A DNA stretch of 64,000 nt, taken from KBS50 sp042666615 (lineage in GTDB: Bacteria > Actinomycetota > Actinomycetes > Mycobacteriales > Micromonosporaceae). Location: contig NZ_JBHTDD010000019.1 in the NCBI RefSeq assembly GCF_042666615.1, positions 62,001 through 126,000 of the forward strand, in the 5' to 3' direction. The position numbers and the translations under genes are program-made. Of the stretch, positions 9,403-17,818 are shown one piece after another. The notes under the pieces are model-generated. The model was not told the DNA's origin and searched no databases. It worked only from the letters and a program-made list of their open reading frames with translations. Each line of letters begins with the position of its first letter. Position 1 is the stretch's first letter.

Positions 9403-9483
9403 CTGGCGCCGTACCGCAGGGGTGAGGCTGCGGCGCCAGGGCCGGGGTGGGCTGCCCGCCGGGACGGGCGAACGGCCCACCCC
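9403..9483 (+). ncRNA. Structured 5' leader RNA, copy A
   Basis: Two hairpins lie between promoter and start codon. Hairpin 1 pairs CTGGCG (9,403-9,408) with CGCCAG (9,434-9,439) and CCGCAG (9,414-9,419) with CTGCGG (9,428-9,433), leaving a one-sided CCGTA bulge and an 8-nt loop GGGTGAGG. Hairpin 2 pairs GGGGTGGGC (9,444-9,452) with GCCCACCCC (9,475-9,483), with a short inner stem. Copy B keeps bulge and loop exactly but changes stem bases while keeping pairing. No known riboswitch class was recognised. Confidence 0.55.
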
Positions 9484-9507
9484 TTCCACCACAAGCGGGA
9501 GTCAACG

Positions 9508-9630
9508 ATGCGCCACAACCGCTCCACCGCGTACACCTGGCTGCTGCCGTGGCAGGTGCGGGAATGCCTATTCAAACCCGCCCGGTTCGGGCGCCGCGGC
9601 GTCAACGCCGACGAGCGGGGCCGGCGATGA
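9508..9630 (+). pseudogene. DivIVA-domain small protein, internally deleted (40 aa)
   Basis: The 40-aa product begins MRHNRSTAYTWLLPWQVRE like the 94-aa protein of copy B, then joins GRRGVNADE directly to RGRR at the end. Compared with copy B, 54 codons are missing in frame. The joined sequence GACGAG occurs at both edges of the inferred deletion. The DivIVA-like motif that recruits to membrane curvature or a coiled-coil partner is only half present, so this is probably a remnant, although its RBS (GGGAG) and 4-nt overlap with the next gene are intact. Confidence 0.6.
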
Positions 9631-9878
9631 CGCAGCGGTACGTGGTGCATCTGCCGTTTACCGCGGCGGACCTGCCGGCCGCGCTGCGGCTCGCCCGGGT
9701 GCTGGCCCGCTGCGTCGCCCGCCTCTCGCCCGTCGAACCGGGCGGCACCACGGTGTCCGAGGAGGATGCCCAACACGTACGACACTGGGTATTCTGTGAC
9801 GCCCTGATGCCCGGTGGCCGGCGGTGCGTGCTGCGGTACGGCCACGATGGCGAATGTGCCCGCCGGCTGCGCCGCTGA
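9627..9878 (+). CDS. 83-aa conserved hypothetical protein (copy A)
   Basis: An 83-aa protein beginning MTQRYVVHLPFTAADLPAA and containing a C-terminal Cys/His group (HVRHWVFCDA, then RRCVLRYGHDGEC) that could bind a metal. It is closely similar to the product of 29,797-30,048. The ATG overlaps the stop of the truncated DivIVA gene and its own stop overlaps the next start (TGATG), so it sits in a coupled small-gene operon behind the structured leader. No function is known. Confidence 0.7.
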   Translation: MTQRYVVHLPFTAADLPAALRLARVLARCVARLSPVEPGGTTVSEEDAQHVRHWVFCDALMPGGRRCVLRYGHDGECARRLRR

Positions 9879-10096
9879 TGGATGCCAACTCGCCAACCTC
9901 GCCCGACAGCACCCCGACGGCGGACGAACTGCAAGCCCGAGCCGAGGCCGCCACCAGGTACGTACGAGAGCGCATCAACCCGCATCTGTCCGACGTCGAC
10001 CTCGCCGCCGCCGAGCGGTTCTGGGCCCAGATCGAGGCCGGTCACCTCCCTTCCATTGACGACCTGTCCGAGCCGCACAGCAAGCGACTGGCATGA
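9878..10096 (+). CDS. Small hypothetical protein, 72 aa
   Basis: A 72-aa mostly helical acidic protein (MDANSPTSPDSTPTADELQA, then RYVRERINPHLSDVDLAAAE). The ATG at 9,878 overlaps the preceding stop, which supports this start over an upstream one. It is the third gene of the copy-A small operon and has no counterpart after copy B. The last codons face a convergent gene 30 nt away. Family not recognised. Confidence 0.6.
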   Translation: MDANSPTSPDSTPTADELQARAEAATRYVRERINPHLSDVDLAAAERFWAQIEAGHLPSIDDLSEPHSKRLA

Positions 10097-10126
10097 GCCG
10101 AGCACTGGCGGATCGTGACGTTACGG

Positions 10127-11524
10127 TTACCGTCGGCTCTCGTGACTGAGGTCGACGGGTGGCGTGACGGCCATCTGTCGCGGAATCGTCGGCACCGGTC
10201 CGACTGACGTGTCACCCCGCCGCCGGGGGGACAGCAGGCGCCAGAAATACGTGCCGAACGCGAGCGCCACACCGAGCGACACCACCGACCCGACGAAGAG
10301 ATACAGCGGCAGGTACCGCGGGTCGAACATCGAGAACCGGGCGTCGACCTCCTTAGCGTTGACTCCGAAAAACGCCAGCACCAGGGTGACCGGCAGACCC
10401 ACCGTACTGAGGAAACCGACCGCGATCGCCCACCGCAGCCGGCGCTCGTCGTCGGCGCGCCGCTCGATACTCTCGATGGCGGTCAGTTCGGCCCGGATGG
10501 TCCGGTCCAGCCGTTGCAGCATCCGCCCGACCGTATCGGCCTTCTGCCGCAGCCCCATGCAGTCGAACAGGGCGTTGTGATAGCCGGCGACCCGTAGCGA
10601 CGGCACCAGGATCTCCAGGTCGGCGGTCGACTCGACGCTGTAACTCAGCTCCAGCTCCAGTTCCCCGAGCTGGTTGGCCATCCGCTCCAGGGTCCGGCGA
10701 CGGTTGGCCAGGCTCCGCCGGCCCGGCTCCGACCGACGGAACAGCCGCAGATCCTCGTACGCGTCGTCGCGGATCCACCGCAGCCGCACCCAACTTCCCA
10801 CCGCCTGAGCGGCCGACACGAAGGCGCAGTTCTCGATGTAATCCTGCTGGCCGGTCAGCACACTGACATAGGGCCCGACGGCGACGGTCGTGCCGGGCCG
10901 GCGGTTCAACTCGGCCGGGTAGGTGATGGCGCTGAACTCCCGCCGGTACGGCAGGTCACTGCGATAGATGAGCTTCTGCGTGATGTCCTCGGCCTCGTCA
11001 CCCGGGAAGGTGTCGGCGAAGACGATCTGGTGCCGCTCCGGCTCGAACGTCTGGCTCGGGCAGGACACTCCATCGTCGGTGGCCCGCTCGCACGCGAACG
11101 ACTCCAGCCGGGTGCCGTCGACCGTCACGTCCAGGTAGTAGCAGTCCTCCAGCAGCTCGATCGTTTCCACCGGTCCCGCCGTCACGTCGAGCGTGAGCGC
11201 GATGACCGCCTGGCCGGACGGCAGGTACACCGACCACAGCCGAGCGCCGGTGAGCCGACCGTCGGCCGTCCAGCGCTGGAACGACAGCCGGGCCGGATCG
11301 AGCACCAGGCGCTCCGCCACGTACGGGAGCTGGTCCTGGGCCTGGTCGACATAGCGACCCAGCCGGCCGAATCGCAGGTGCCGGCTCAGTGTCCCGGCGT
11401 CCCCGGGATGCCGCACGTTCTCCCACCGGGTGCCGTAGATGTTGGTGATGCGGACGGCCTGCCGGCTCACCGGCGGATCAAACTTCAGCCCCGCGCCGGC
11501 CGGCTCAGAAGGCGTGCCACTCAA
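10127..11524 (-). CDS. CorA-like two-TM membrane protein (GVN variant)
   Basis: A 465-aa protein with a large N-terminal soluble domain, a helical stretch (about 280-360) and two C-terminal membrane segments separated by a short loop, as in CorA-type cation channels. The usual GMN motif at the end of TM1 reads GVN (AFFGVNAKEV). The TTG start at 11,524 has GGGGA about 8 nt upstream and lies 20 nt inside the APH-fold gene upstream, so the two genes are probably co-translated. It could be a divergent cation channel or a CorA-fold protein with another role. Confidence 0.7.
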   Translation of the reverse strand: MSGTPSEPAGAGLKFDPPVSRQAVRITNIYGTRWENVRHPGDAGTLSRHLRFGRLGRYVDQAQDQLPYVAERLVLDPARLSFQRWTADGRLTGARLWSVYLPSGQAVIALTLDVTAGPVETIELLEDCYYLDVTVDGTRLESFACERATDDGVSCPSQTFEPERHQIVFADTFPGDEAEDITQKLIYRSDLPYRREFSAITYPAELNRRPGTTVAVGPYVSVLTGQQDYIENCAFVSAAQAVGSWVRLRWIRDDAYEDLRLFRRSEPGRRSLANRRRTLERMANQLGELELELSYSVESTADLEILVPSLRVAGYHNALFDCMGLRQKADTVGRMLQRLDRTIRAELTAIESIERRADDERRLRWAIAVGFLSTVGLPVTLVLAFFGVNAKEVDARFSMFDPRYLPLYLFVGSVVSLGVALAFGTYFWRLLSPRRRGDTSVGPVPTIPRQMAVTPPVDLSHESRR

Positions 11525-12404
11525 CCGTCTCGTCCCCGTCCCGCATCGATCGCACCCGCAACGCGAACTCGGCCGCCACCTCCGGCCCCTCCGCGACGTT
11601 CTGCATGAGCCAAGTGGTCATGGCGACCTCGCGGATGCCGCGCAACACCGGGAAGCCGTCCCACTCGGTCACGTCGTAGCCGTAGGCGTCGGCGAACGCC
11701 CGATACTCGGCATCCGGCAGGCCGACGCGGCGGTTCGCGACGGCCACGGGGGTGAGGTCCCATTCGCGCGGCCCAACGGACGTCGCCTCGAAGTCCAGCA
11801 GCACCGCGGCACCCTTGCGGCCGAGCAGATTCCCCACGTACGCGTCCCCGTGCAGCGGCCCGGACGGCAGCTCGAAGACCAGGTCGTCGTACCGCTCCCG
11901 CAACTGCGCCTCGTGTCGGCGGAGGAAGTCCCGGTCGTCCTCATCGACATCGACCGCCGCGTCGATCCGACCGCCAACCTCCCGGAGCGGATCGAACGCG
12001 GGCAGGTCACACGGCGCATCACCGGCCGCGTGGAACCGCCGCAACAGATCCGCCAGGTCGGCGGCATCGGGCGGCGGCTCACCCTGATCCACCCGACGCC
12101 AGAACGACACCGGATGACCGTTCACATCCAACGGCTGCTCCACCTCGTCATAGGGCCGCACCGCCGGCACTGACCGATCGTCGAGCCACCGAGCCACACA
12201 CAACTCCCGACCGAAGATCGGCATTCGCTCGGCGGACCGGCCGATCCGGACCACCACCGGCGTACGCCGCAGCTCGAAGATCGCGTTAGAACCGAGCCGG
12301 ACGAGCCGGGCATCGTCGGCGGACAGCCCGACGGTCTCACACGCCTTGCCGAGCACCTCCCGCGCAAGCGCTGACGAGAATGGGGAGGGTGCGGCGTCCG
12401 ACAT
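11505..12404 (-). CDS. APH-fold small-molecule kinase
   Basis: A 299-aa aminoglycoside phosphotransferase-family protein. The Brenner-type catalytic motif LHGDAYVGNLL and the metal-binding LLDFEATSVGP are both present, and RLGSNAIFEL resembles the nucleotide loop. The start is placed at ATG 12,404 (MSDAAPSPF) because GGAAGGG lies just upstream; an in-frame extension to 12,440 lacks support. Such enzymes phosphorylate hydroxyls of antibiotics or metabolites, and the substrate cannot be told. It is first in a two-gene unit with the CorA-like gene. Confidence 0.8.
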   Translation of the reverse strand: MSDAAPSPFSSALAREVLGKACETVGLSADDARLVRLGSNAIFELRRTPVVVRIGRSAERMPIFGRELCVARWLDDRSVPAVRPYDEVEQPLDVNGHPVSFWRRVDQGEPPPDAADLADLLRRFHAAGDAPCDLPAFDPLREVGGRIDAAVDVDEDDRDFLRRHEAQLRERYDDLVFELPSGPLHGDAYVGNLLGRKGAAVLLDFEATSVGPREWDLTPVAVANRRVGLPDAEYRAFADAYGYDVTEWDGFPVLRGIREVAMTTWLMQNVAEGPEVAAEFALRVRSMRDGDETVEWHAF

Positions 12405-12661
12405 GTCCCTCACCCTTCCGACGCGACGCACAGTCGTCAAGGCGCCACCCAGGTACGAGTGAATGGCCCTATCGCACCTCGCGCGGAGGGTTCAATTGAG
12501 CCAGTTTCATCGCGTGTAGCGGCTGCGGCGCGAGCCGGGCTGTCGGCTTGGTGGCTGCGCCCGGCGGCGATCGTGTGTCAGTTTCTCATCAGGGTGGCGG
12601 CACGGCGCCAGGCGAACCCGGCGCACGACCGGCACGCGGACCTACCGACGATGGGGGCCTC

Positions 12662-13522
12662 ATGACCGCACAGGAAGCCCGTGGAAGGACTGGGGTGCGG
12701 CGCTGCCCGCCTCCGCCGAAGCACTTCGACCCGTTCACCGCCGCGCAGCACGATCTGATCCGGTACGGTCTGCCGCCACGCCCCGACCAGCGGACCCGAC
12801 CTGGCGAGGCCGAGCTGTGGGACCGCCAGGCGCGCCGCTATAAGGATTTCGGCCATCTCGATCCGGAGTTCGACCCCACGACGGCGGACCGGACCGCGAC
12901 CGCCGACCGTGCGCTCGGACCGGATCCGATCGAGTCGTGCGGCTACCAGTTGACCACCAGTGCGTCGGCGCCGTTCACCATTCTGTTCGTCACCTGGACG
13001 GTGCCGAGCCTGCGCTTCGCCGCCAGCCCGTTCGGCGTGAACCGGTTCCGCACCTTCGCCGGGCTGGGCTTCCTCGACGTCCACGTCGAGATGACCGTCG
13101 ACTCCGCCCAGCAGGTCACCAGCCAGTTGTGGGCGCAGAGCGTGGGCAACGTCAACCTGCCGGTCCGCCCCGGCGACGTGATGAGTGCCTCGCTGTGCCT
13201 GAACACGAACCCGGCCGGCACCGCGAGCTACTTCTTCACAAACGAGACCAGCCGGCAGACGATGAACTTCTCGGTCGACACCGGGTTCCCGCCCGCCGTG
13301 ACCGTGAACGCCGGCGTCTCCCGCGGCGACCTCAACCTGCCGGTCCATCCGCTGGCCCAGTTCGGCGTCGTCTACTTCGACGAGATCAGCGCCTACACGA
13401 CCGCTGGCAGCCGGTCACTGACCTCGGGCCAGGCGATCACCATGACCGAGTCGAACGGCGTCACCCTCGCCACGCCGGTCCGACTCACCGACTTCACATT
13501 CAAAGCCGTGTACGGAACCTGA
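12662..13522 (+). CDS. Peptidase G1-like beta-sandwich protein
   Basis: A 286-aa protein. The N-terminal part has a short actinobacterial motif (YGLPPRPDQRTRPGEAELWD). The rest is beta-rich (FVTWTVPSL, then RPGDVMSASLCLNTNPAGTA, FFTNETSRQTMNFSV) and resembles the eqolisin (G1) peptidase fold. The usual catalytic Gln/Glu pair could not be placed with confidence, so activity is uncertain. No signal peptide. ATG at 12,662 follows GGGGG; the longer in-frame start is less likely. Confidence 0.6.
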   Translation: MTAQEARGRTGVRRCPPPPKHFDPFTAAQHDLIRYGLPPRPDQRTRPGEAELWDRQARRYKDFGHLDPEFDPTTADRTATADRALGPDPIESCGYQLTTSASAPFTILFVTWTVPSLRFAASPFGVNRFRTFAGLGFLDVHVEMTVDSAQQVTSQLWAQSVGNVNLPVRPGDVMSASLCLNTNPAGTASYFFTNETSRQTMNFSVDTGFPPAVTVNAGVSRGDLNLPVHPLAQFGVVYFDEISAYTTAGSRSLTSGQAITMTESNGVTLATPVRLTDFTFKAVYGT

Positions 13523-13590
13523 GCGGCGCATGCACCGGCGCCGTACAGCAGAGGCCCCATGGTGGGTCGCACCTCGTGGAGAATGCGCGG

Positions 13591-14841
13591 GTGCATCTTG
13601 ATCTGGACAGCGTCGACTGGGCGTCGCTGACGCACGCGTACGGAAGTGCCGAGGACGTTCCCGACCTGCTCCGCGACCTGCGGTCCTCCGATGCCGAGGT
13701 CCGTGGCGAAGCGATGTACGAGCTGTACGGCAACATTCACCACCAGGGCACCCGCTACGAGGCCAGCGCGTACGCGGTGCCGTTCCTGCTGGATCTGCTG
13801 GCCGACCCCGCCACTCCCGACCGGCACATAGTCATCCATCTGCTCACCTGCCTTGCGGTCGGCGATGCCGCCCACTCCGTACCCGCCGGAGGGTTCTCCG
13901 TCGCCGAACTGCGCGACGACATGGCCGAGATTTCGGAGGAGGACTGGCGCCGCTGGTCGCAAGAGTTGCAGGAGTGGCGTGAGGCGGTAGCCCCAAGACA
14001 GCGGCAAGCGTCTCCGCTGACCGAGCATGAGCGGCACTTGTTGGATGCCATGGCTGCTGCTGCCCGGGTAATAGCTGGTTCCTTCGGAGATCGTTACGGG
14101 CTCGCCGCGTACGATGCCGTCCGGGCCGGCGTCCCGCTGCTGTTGACCTGCCTGGACGACGCGGACGCCGAGGTGGTCGGGGAGGCGATTCATGCCCTGG
14201 CCTGGTTTCCGGAGGAGGTGACGTCGATCCGCCCCCGCCTGATCGAGATCGCCACCGACGAGCAACGCCCGGTGCCGGTCGCGGGCGCGGCGCTTGTCGC
14301 GTTGGGGCTGGTCGGCGGCGCGTTGACGCAACCGGTGACGGATCTGCTCGCCAGGAACCTCGCCGGGGCAGACCGGGACCTGAGGTGGGCGGCCGCCGTG
14401 GCGTGGGCGCAGCTGGCGGGTGAGCGGATGCCGGACTCGGTGCTGGCCGAGCTGCGGGGATGGGCCAGCCGCCGGAAGGAGTCCGGGCGGACAATCTGGG
14501 ACGCGAGCCCCAGCCATGTGGCACTCGGACTGCTCGACGCCTTCGCCGCGCCGGTGGCTGAGGAGGTGCGGTCGGACCTGGTCGCGGCGGTGCTTGCCGA
14601 GGAACCCACATCGAACTGGCACAACCACTTCAACGTGGTGCTGGGGTGCGCGTTTCCGCGGATGGAATCGGATCACGGCCGCGCCTTCGAGGAACTGACG
14701 GCGGCGCAGCGGGCGGTGGTCACCTGGCTGCTCGACAACCCGCACGTGTTCGGGTCCTCGGGTCCACAAGGTCCGCTGCGCCAACACGGCCTGCCGACGA
14801 CGCACGAGGAGCTACAGAATTATGCCGGTCTCGACGGGTGA
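13591..14841 (+). CDS. HEAT-repeat protein
   Basis: A 416-aa helical protein with repeated HEAT/PBS-like units (YAVPFLLDLLADPATPDRH, then AGVPLLLTCLDDADAEVVGE, PVAGAALVALGLVGGA). Such scaffolds bind proteins or act in lyase-type complexes. The GTG at 13,591 is chosen because GGAG lies 9 nt upstream; the long upstream in-frame extension overlaps the preceding gene in another frame and is not coding. No partner gene in the immediate neighbourhood suggests a specific function. Confidence 0.75.
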   Translation: MHLDLDSVDWASLTHAYGSAEDVPDLLRDLRSSDAEVRGEAMYELYGNIHHQGTRYEASAYAVPFLLDLLADPATPDRHIVIHLLTCLAVGDAAHSVPAGGFSVAELRDDMAEISEEDWRRWSQELQEWREAVAPRQRQASPLTEHERHLLDAMAAAARVIAGSFGDRYGLAAYDAVRAGVPLLLTCLDDADAEVVGEAIHALAWFPEEVTSIRPRLIEIATDEQRPVPVAGAALVALGLVGGALTQPVTDLLARNLAGADRDLRWAAAVAWAQLAGERMPDSVLAELRGWASRRKESGRTIWDASPSHVALGLLDAFAAPVAEEVRSDLVAAVLAEEPTSNWHNHFNVVLGCAFPRMESDHGRAFEELTAAQRAVVTWLLDNPHVFGSSGPQGPLRQHGLPTTHEELQNYAGLDG

Positions 14842-14897
14842 CACCGCCGGACCGCTCGCGGTCGCGTTGACCCGCGCGACCAGCCCCGCTGTCCGGC

Positions 14898-16085
14898 CTA
14901 CGGGATTGGGCCGGTCTGCATGGTCATGGTGACCGTGGTTTCCGCCGCGACGTTCGTCCCGCCCGCCGGTGACTGGCTCGCCACCCAGGCGCTCAGACTC
15001 GTCGAGCCGGTGAACTTCGGCACCAGGCCCGCGCCGCGTACCGCCTGGTCGGCCTGCGGGCGCAGCATCTCGCGGACGTGCGGGACGGTCTTGTCCAGCG
15101 GCAGATCGACGGAGATGGACACGTCGCACGACGATGTCGCGTTGAACGTGGACAGCCCGACGAGATGCGCGCCGGCGAAGAAGCGTTGCTCCGGGGTGAG
15201 GTTCAGCGGCGGCGGAACGAGATTGTTCGGGATCCGGCTCGGCAGGTCGGGCCACAGCTCCGGCGGCAGGTAGTTGGCGAAGAACATGATGAGCAGGTCA
15301 TCGGTGGCGATGCCGACATGCGGGCACGGTCCGCCGCCGCCGACCGGGCGGCAGGGCACATTCTGCTGGTACGGGAAGTAGTCGTAGTGCTCAGCGTTGT
15401 CGAACACCGCCCGGTGTCGGGGCTTGGCGATGGCGTTCCAGTCGGGGGCGCCCAGCGTGGCGTCGGGGTCGATGGTGCCCCAGGTCAGCAGGCGGGGCAC
15501 CGCGTTCTGGTGGATGGGCTTGGTGCCGTAGTTTGGCTGCCAGTCGTTCCACACCCCGCTGATCGAGGCGACGGCGGCGACCGGGATGCGGGTGGCGAGG
15601 ATCCCGGCGTGCAGCGCCCCGTACGAGTGGCCGGCCAGGCCGGTCCTGGCGGCCGGCAGCAGCGCGGCCTTGCCGGTCCAGCCCTGCCGCATCCAGCTCA
15701 CGGTGCTGGCGAGCGCCTGCTGCGTCGACTGGCTCACCGCCGGATGCATGTCGATGTCCGGCAGATCGGGTACGGCCACCACGTACCCGGAGCGAGCCAG
15801 CGCCGCCGGGGTGCGGTGCCACCGCCGGAAGTGGTCGTCGTCCTGGTCGCAGTGCCCATGCGCGAAGACGATGAGCGGGTACTTCCCGCAGCCGGTGAGC
15901 ATCGCCGCGGTGTCCGGGGTGGAGTCGATACTCGGGTGGTACACCCGGATACGGGTCGGCGCCCCGTCGGCCGGCCCGTACTCCCGCACGCCCCAGAAGA
16001 CGGGCGCGAGGGCGCTGGGCTGCCAGCCGATCGGGCAGGTGGATGGGGGAGTGACGGCGGCGGGTCCGATCTCGGCGTCACTCAC
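14898..16085 (-). CDS. Alpha/beta hydrolase with C-terminal PASTA domain
   Basis: A 395-aa protein. The N-terminal two-thirds is an alpha/beta hydrolase: oxyanion-side motif FAHGHCDQDDD, nucleophile elbow GHSYGA, and acid/His region (EHYDYFPY). The last 60 or so residues (QADQAVRGAGLVPKFTGSTS, ending TTVTMTMQTG) look like a PASTA domain, usually found on peptidoglycan-sensing kinases. GTG at 16,085 has AGGAGG 5 nt upstream. No signal peptide is visible, so the PASTA-like domain in a possibly cytoplasmic hydrolase is odd. Confidence 0.75.
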   Translation of the reverse strand: MSDAEIGPAAVTPPSTCPIGWQPSALAPVFWGVREYGPADGAPTRIRVYHPSIDSTPDTAAMLTGCGKYPLIVFAHGHCDQDDDHFRRWHRTPAALARSGYVVAVPDLPDIDMHPAVSQSTQQALASTVSWMRQGWTGKAALLPAARTGLAGHSYGALHAGILATRIPVAAVASISGVWNDWQPNYGTKPIHQNAVPRLLTWGTIDPDATLGAPDWNAIAKPRHRAVFDNAEHYDYFPYQQNVPCRPVGGGGPCPHVGIATDDLLIMFFANYLPPELWPDLPSRIPNNLVPPPLNLTPEQRFFAGAHLVGLSTFNATSSCDVSISVDLPLDKTVPHVREMLRPQADQAVRGAGLVPKFTGSTSLSAWVASQSPAGGTNVAAETTVTMTMQTGPIP

Positions 16086-16277
16086 GGAGTCCTCCTCGAC
16101 GGCTGCGCGCATCCACAAGGTGTCGGCACGTTAACCCACTGTCACCGTGATCACCTCCATCCTGCCGCTGATCCGACTGAGAGCTGTAGCGTCCGTGCGT
16201 GGATCGCGCTCCTGGCCGCATGGAGCGCGTGCTCGCCGACCTTCCGCCGGCGAGCCGCCGCACACGGCGTCGCTTGG

Positions 16278-16673
16278 TCAGAGTCGGATAGCTTCGACGA
16301 CTGTTTCGGTGTAGCGGCCCGGAGCGGTTGTCACGATCGGCACCTGGCTTTGGCTAGCCGTGCTCGCTGCGTGCAGGACGGGCCACTCGATGCCCGGATG
16401 TTCGGCACGCAACAGGACGACATCGGGCGTGCGTCTGAGCCCGATGATCTCGATGGCACCTGGCGGACCACCGGTGACCAACTCGGCCAGGTGGCCAGGC
16501 AACGCCGGCCGGCGTACTGCGGCAACAGCCAGGCACAATGCCGGAACGCCGATGGAGGGGCCGCTGTCGATTGCGGCGATCAGCAGCCGAGACAGTTCAA
16601 GGCGGTGGTGCTCCTCACCTTGGGCGGTGAGTCCGGCTATCAAAGCGAGCTCATCGAGGATGTAACCGCTCAC
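16278..16673 (-). CDS. PIN-like domain protein
   Basis: A 131-aa protein whose start (YILDELALIAGL) and middle (LLIAAIDSGPSIGVPALCLA, then LPGHLAELV) match the layout of actinobacterial PIN-domain ribonucleases, the usual toxin part of VapBC pairs. Not all acidic residues of the active site can be assigned. GTG at 16,673 was taken as start because the sequence upstream (to 16,778) lacks PIN character. No antitoxin gene is evident on the same strand, so it may be an orphan. Confidence 0.55.
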   Translation of the reverse strand: MSGYILDELALIAGLTAQGEEHHRLELSRLLIAAIDSGPSIGVPALCLAVAAVRRPALPGHLAELVTGGPPGAIEIIGLRRTPDVVLLRAEHPGIEWPVLHAASTASQSQVPIVTTAPGRYTETVVEAIRL

Positions 16674-16701
16674 GCCGCAGCCCTGGCGCGGGACGAACCC
16701 C

Positions 16702-17166
16702 GTGGAGGAGGGCGCGGCGGCGGCGTGGTGGGCTGAACAGCAAGGGCTCGCAGATCTGCTCATCGCGCGCCGCGACATACCGCTCCGGGCATCGGACTGG
16801 CCGGCGATCCGCGCCCGGATCCGGCGTGGCCCGCGCGCCGGGACACCAGCGACGACGCGCGCACCGGCCCCCCGCGAGCGCCGAATCTCTGACCTGCCGG
16901 ACTGGGATTGGAAGCAGCTTCAACTGTCAGTCGTCGAACACGCGGAGACGCTGGTGCTGACCGGCACCTCGCGGGCCTTGTTCGATGCCGGCGACGAACT
17001 CACCTGGTGCGGCAACGAGGTCGCCGTGAACAGCGACATCCGCCGCTTTGGGGGGCCAGCACTACTCAGCCAGTTCAACGGCCCGCAACCCCGCCCCGGC
17101 CGACGCGACAACAGCTGGGAATGCATGGTCCTCGCCGAGGACCGACCCTTCTGCCGGCGTCCATGA
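16702..17166 (+). CDS. Hypothetical protein, 154 aa
   Basis: An open frame with coding-like high GC3, starting GTG. The C-terminal half (DLPDWDWKQL, then TGTSRALFDAGDELTWCGNE, VAVNSDIRRFGG) reads like a real protein; the N-terminal half contains IARRDIPLRASDWPAIRARI. It diverges from the PIN-like gene with 28 nt between starts. Family not recognised. Moderate confidence because the Arg/Pro-rich linker could also come from a shadow frame. Confidence 0.45.
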   Translation: MEEGAAAAWWAEQQGLADLLIARRDIPLRASDWPAIRARIRRGPRAGTPATTRAPAPRERRISDLPDWDWKQLQLSVVEHAETLVLTGTSRALFDAGDELTWCGNEVAVNSDIRRFGGPALLSQFNGPQPRPGRRDNSWECMVLAEDRPFCRRP

Positions 17167-17263
17167 ACACTGTCGTCTCTGGCAGATCCGGTCGATGTGC
17201 GGTGCCGCGCTCATCTGCGAGCGACATCGCGACTCGTGGCTGCGGACGACGGGCCGCTATTGA

Positions 17264-17818
17264 TCAACCGAGGTGTTCGGCGGGCGCGGTGTTGAGCAGC
17301 CAAGCCAACGGCAATTTCGTCGTGATTTCGTATTCGCCGGCATCGCTGAGTCGATGCATGGTTACGGTCTGGCCAGCATCTCGGTCCACCACCCAGTAAC
17401 GCGGGATGCCGGCCCGGGCGTACTCCTGGTGCTTGACCATGGCGTCCATTGCCTCGGAGCCCGGCGACACGATCTCGATCACGAGCAGGAGGTCGGTGAC
17501 AGCCAGCCACACGCTGCGTGGTTGCGGCGCGGACCACACGCTCAGGTCCGGGATCCGGCCACCGTCCCCGGCTGGCCCCGGAATCCGGACGCCGGCCGCC
17601 TGCAGGATCTGTTCGGCCGGCCAGCCGCCGAGAGCGAGCCAGACCAGCAGGCGGCTGGCAATGGCGGCATGCTCCGAGTCGGGCGGCGGCATGACGGACA
17701 GAACCCCCTCAGGGCTGGTCTCGTACCGGTGCCCGTGCGGATCTGCGGCGATCATGGAGCCGAGATCGTCGAGCGTGACGACGGCGGGCATGTGCATGCC
17801 GACGGCCTCAGCGCTCAT
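17264..17818 (-). CDS. Uma2 family (DUF820) restriction-endonuclease-fold protein
   Basis: A 184-aa protein with the Uma2 signature: G.RIPDLSVW, VIEIVSPGSEAMDAMVKHQEY, ARAGIPRYWVVD. The D, E and K residues fit the PD-(D/E)XK nuclease core. Uma2 proteins are abundant in actinomycetes and cyanobacteria, and their role is mostly unknown. It starts with ATG at 17,818 and stands alone between the hypothetical gene and the pglY promoter region. Confidence 0.85.
   Translation of the reverse strand: MSAEAVGMHMPAVVTLDDLGSMIAADPHGHRYETSPEGVLSVMPPPDSEHAAIASRLLVWLALGGWPAEQILQAAGVRIPGPAGDGGRIPDLSVWSAPQPRSVWLAVTDLLLVIEIVSPGSEAMDAMVKHQEYARAGIPRYWVVDRDAGQTVTMHRLSDAGEYEITTKLPLAWLLNTAPAEHLG

Larger units (their letters stand above)
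9260..9878 (+). repeat. Direct repeat copy A (leader + DivIVA remnant + 83-aa gene)
   Basis: This segment matches 29,245-30,048 (copy B) in the same orientation: near-identical promoter stretch (GTGCCAACGTT, then CCACCGGAATCGTTGAGT), the same RNA hairpin, the first 30 codons of a DivIVA-domain gene and a homologous 83-aa gene. Copy A lacks 162 nt of the DivIVA gene. Between the promoter and the hairpin the copies are less alike. The two copies are about 20 kb apart and bracket pglY-pglZ-brxD-brxHI. Confidence 0.85.

Noticed and set aside
9444..9483. Leader hairpin as a rho-independent terminator
   Set aside because: No U-tract follows; instead a Shine-Dalgarno and start codon follow within about 20-25 nt in both copies, and hairpin 1 upstream is structure-conserved, so a leader element fits better.
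16651..16923. 90-aa minus-strand frame as an antitoxin for the PIN-like protein
   Set aside because: Arg/Pro-rich shadow with no VapB-like features; it overlaps the better plus-strand frame at 16,702-17,166.
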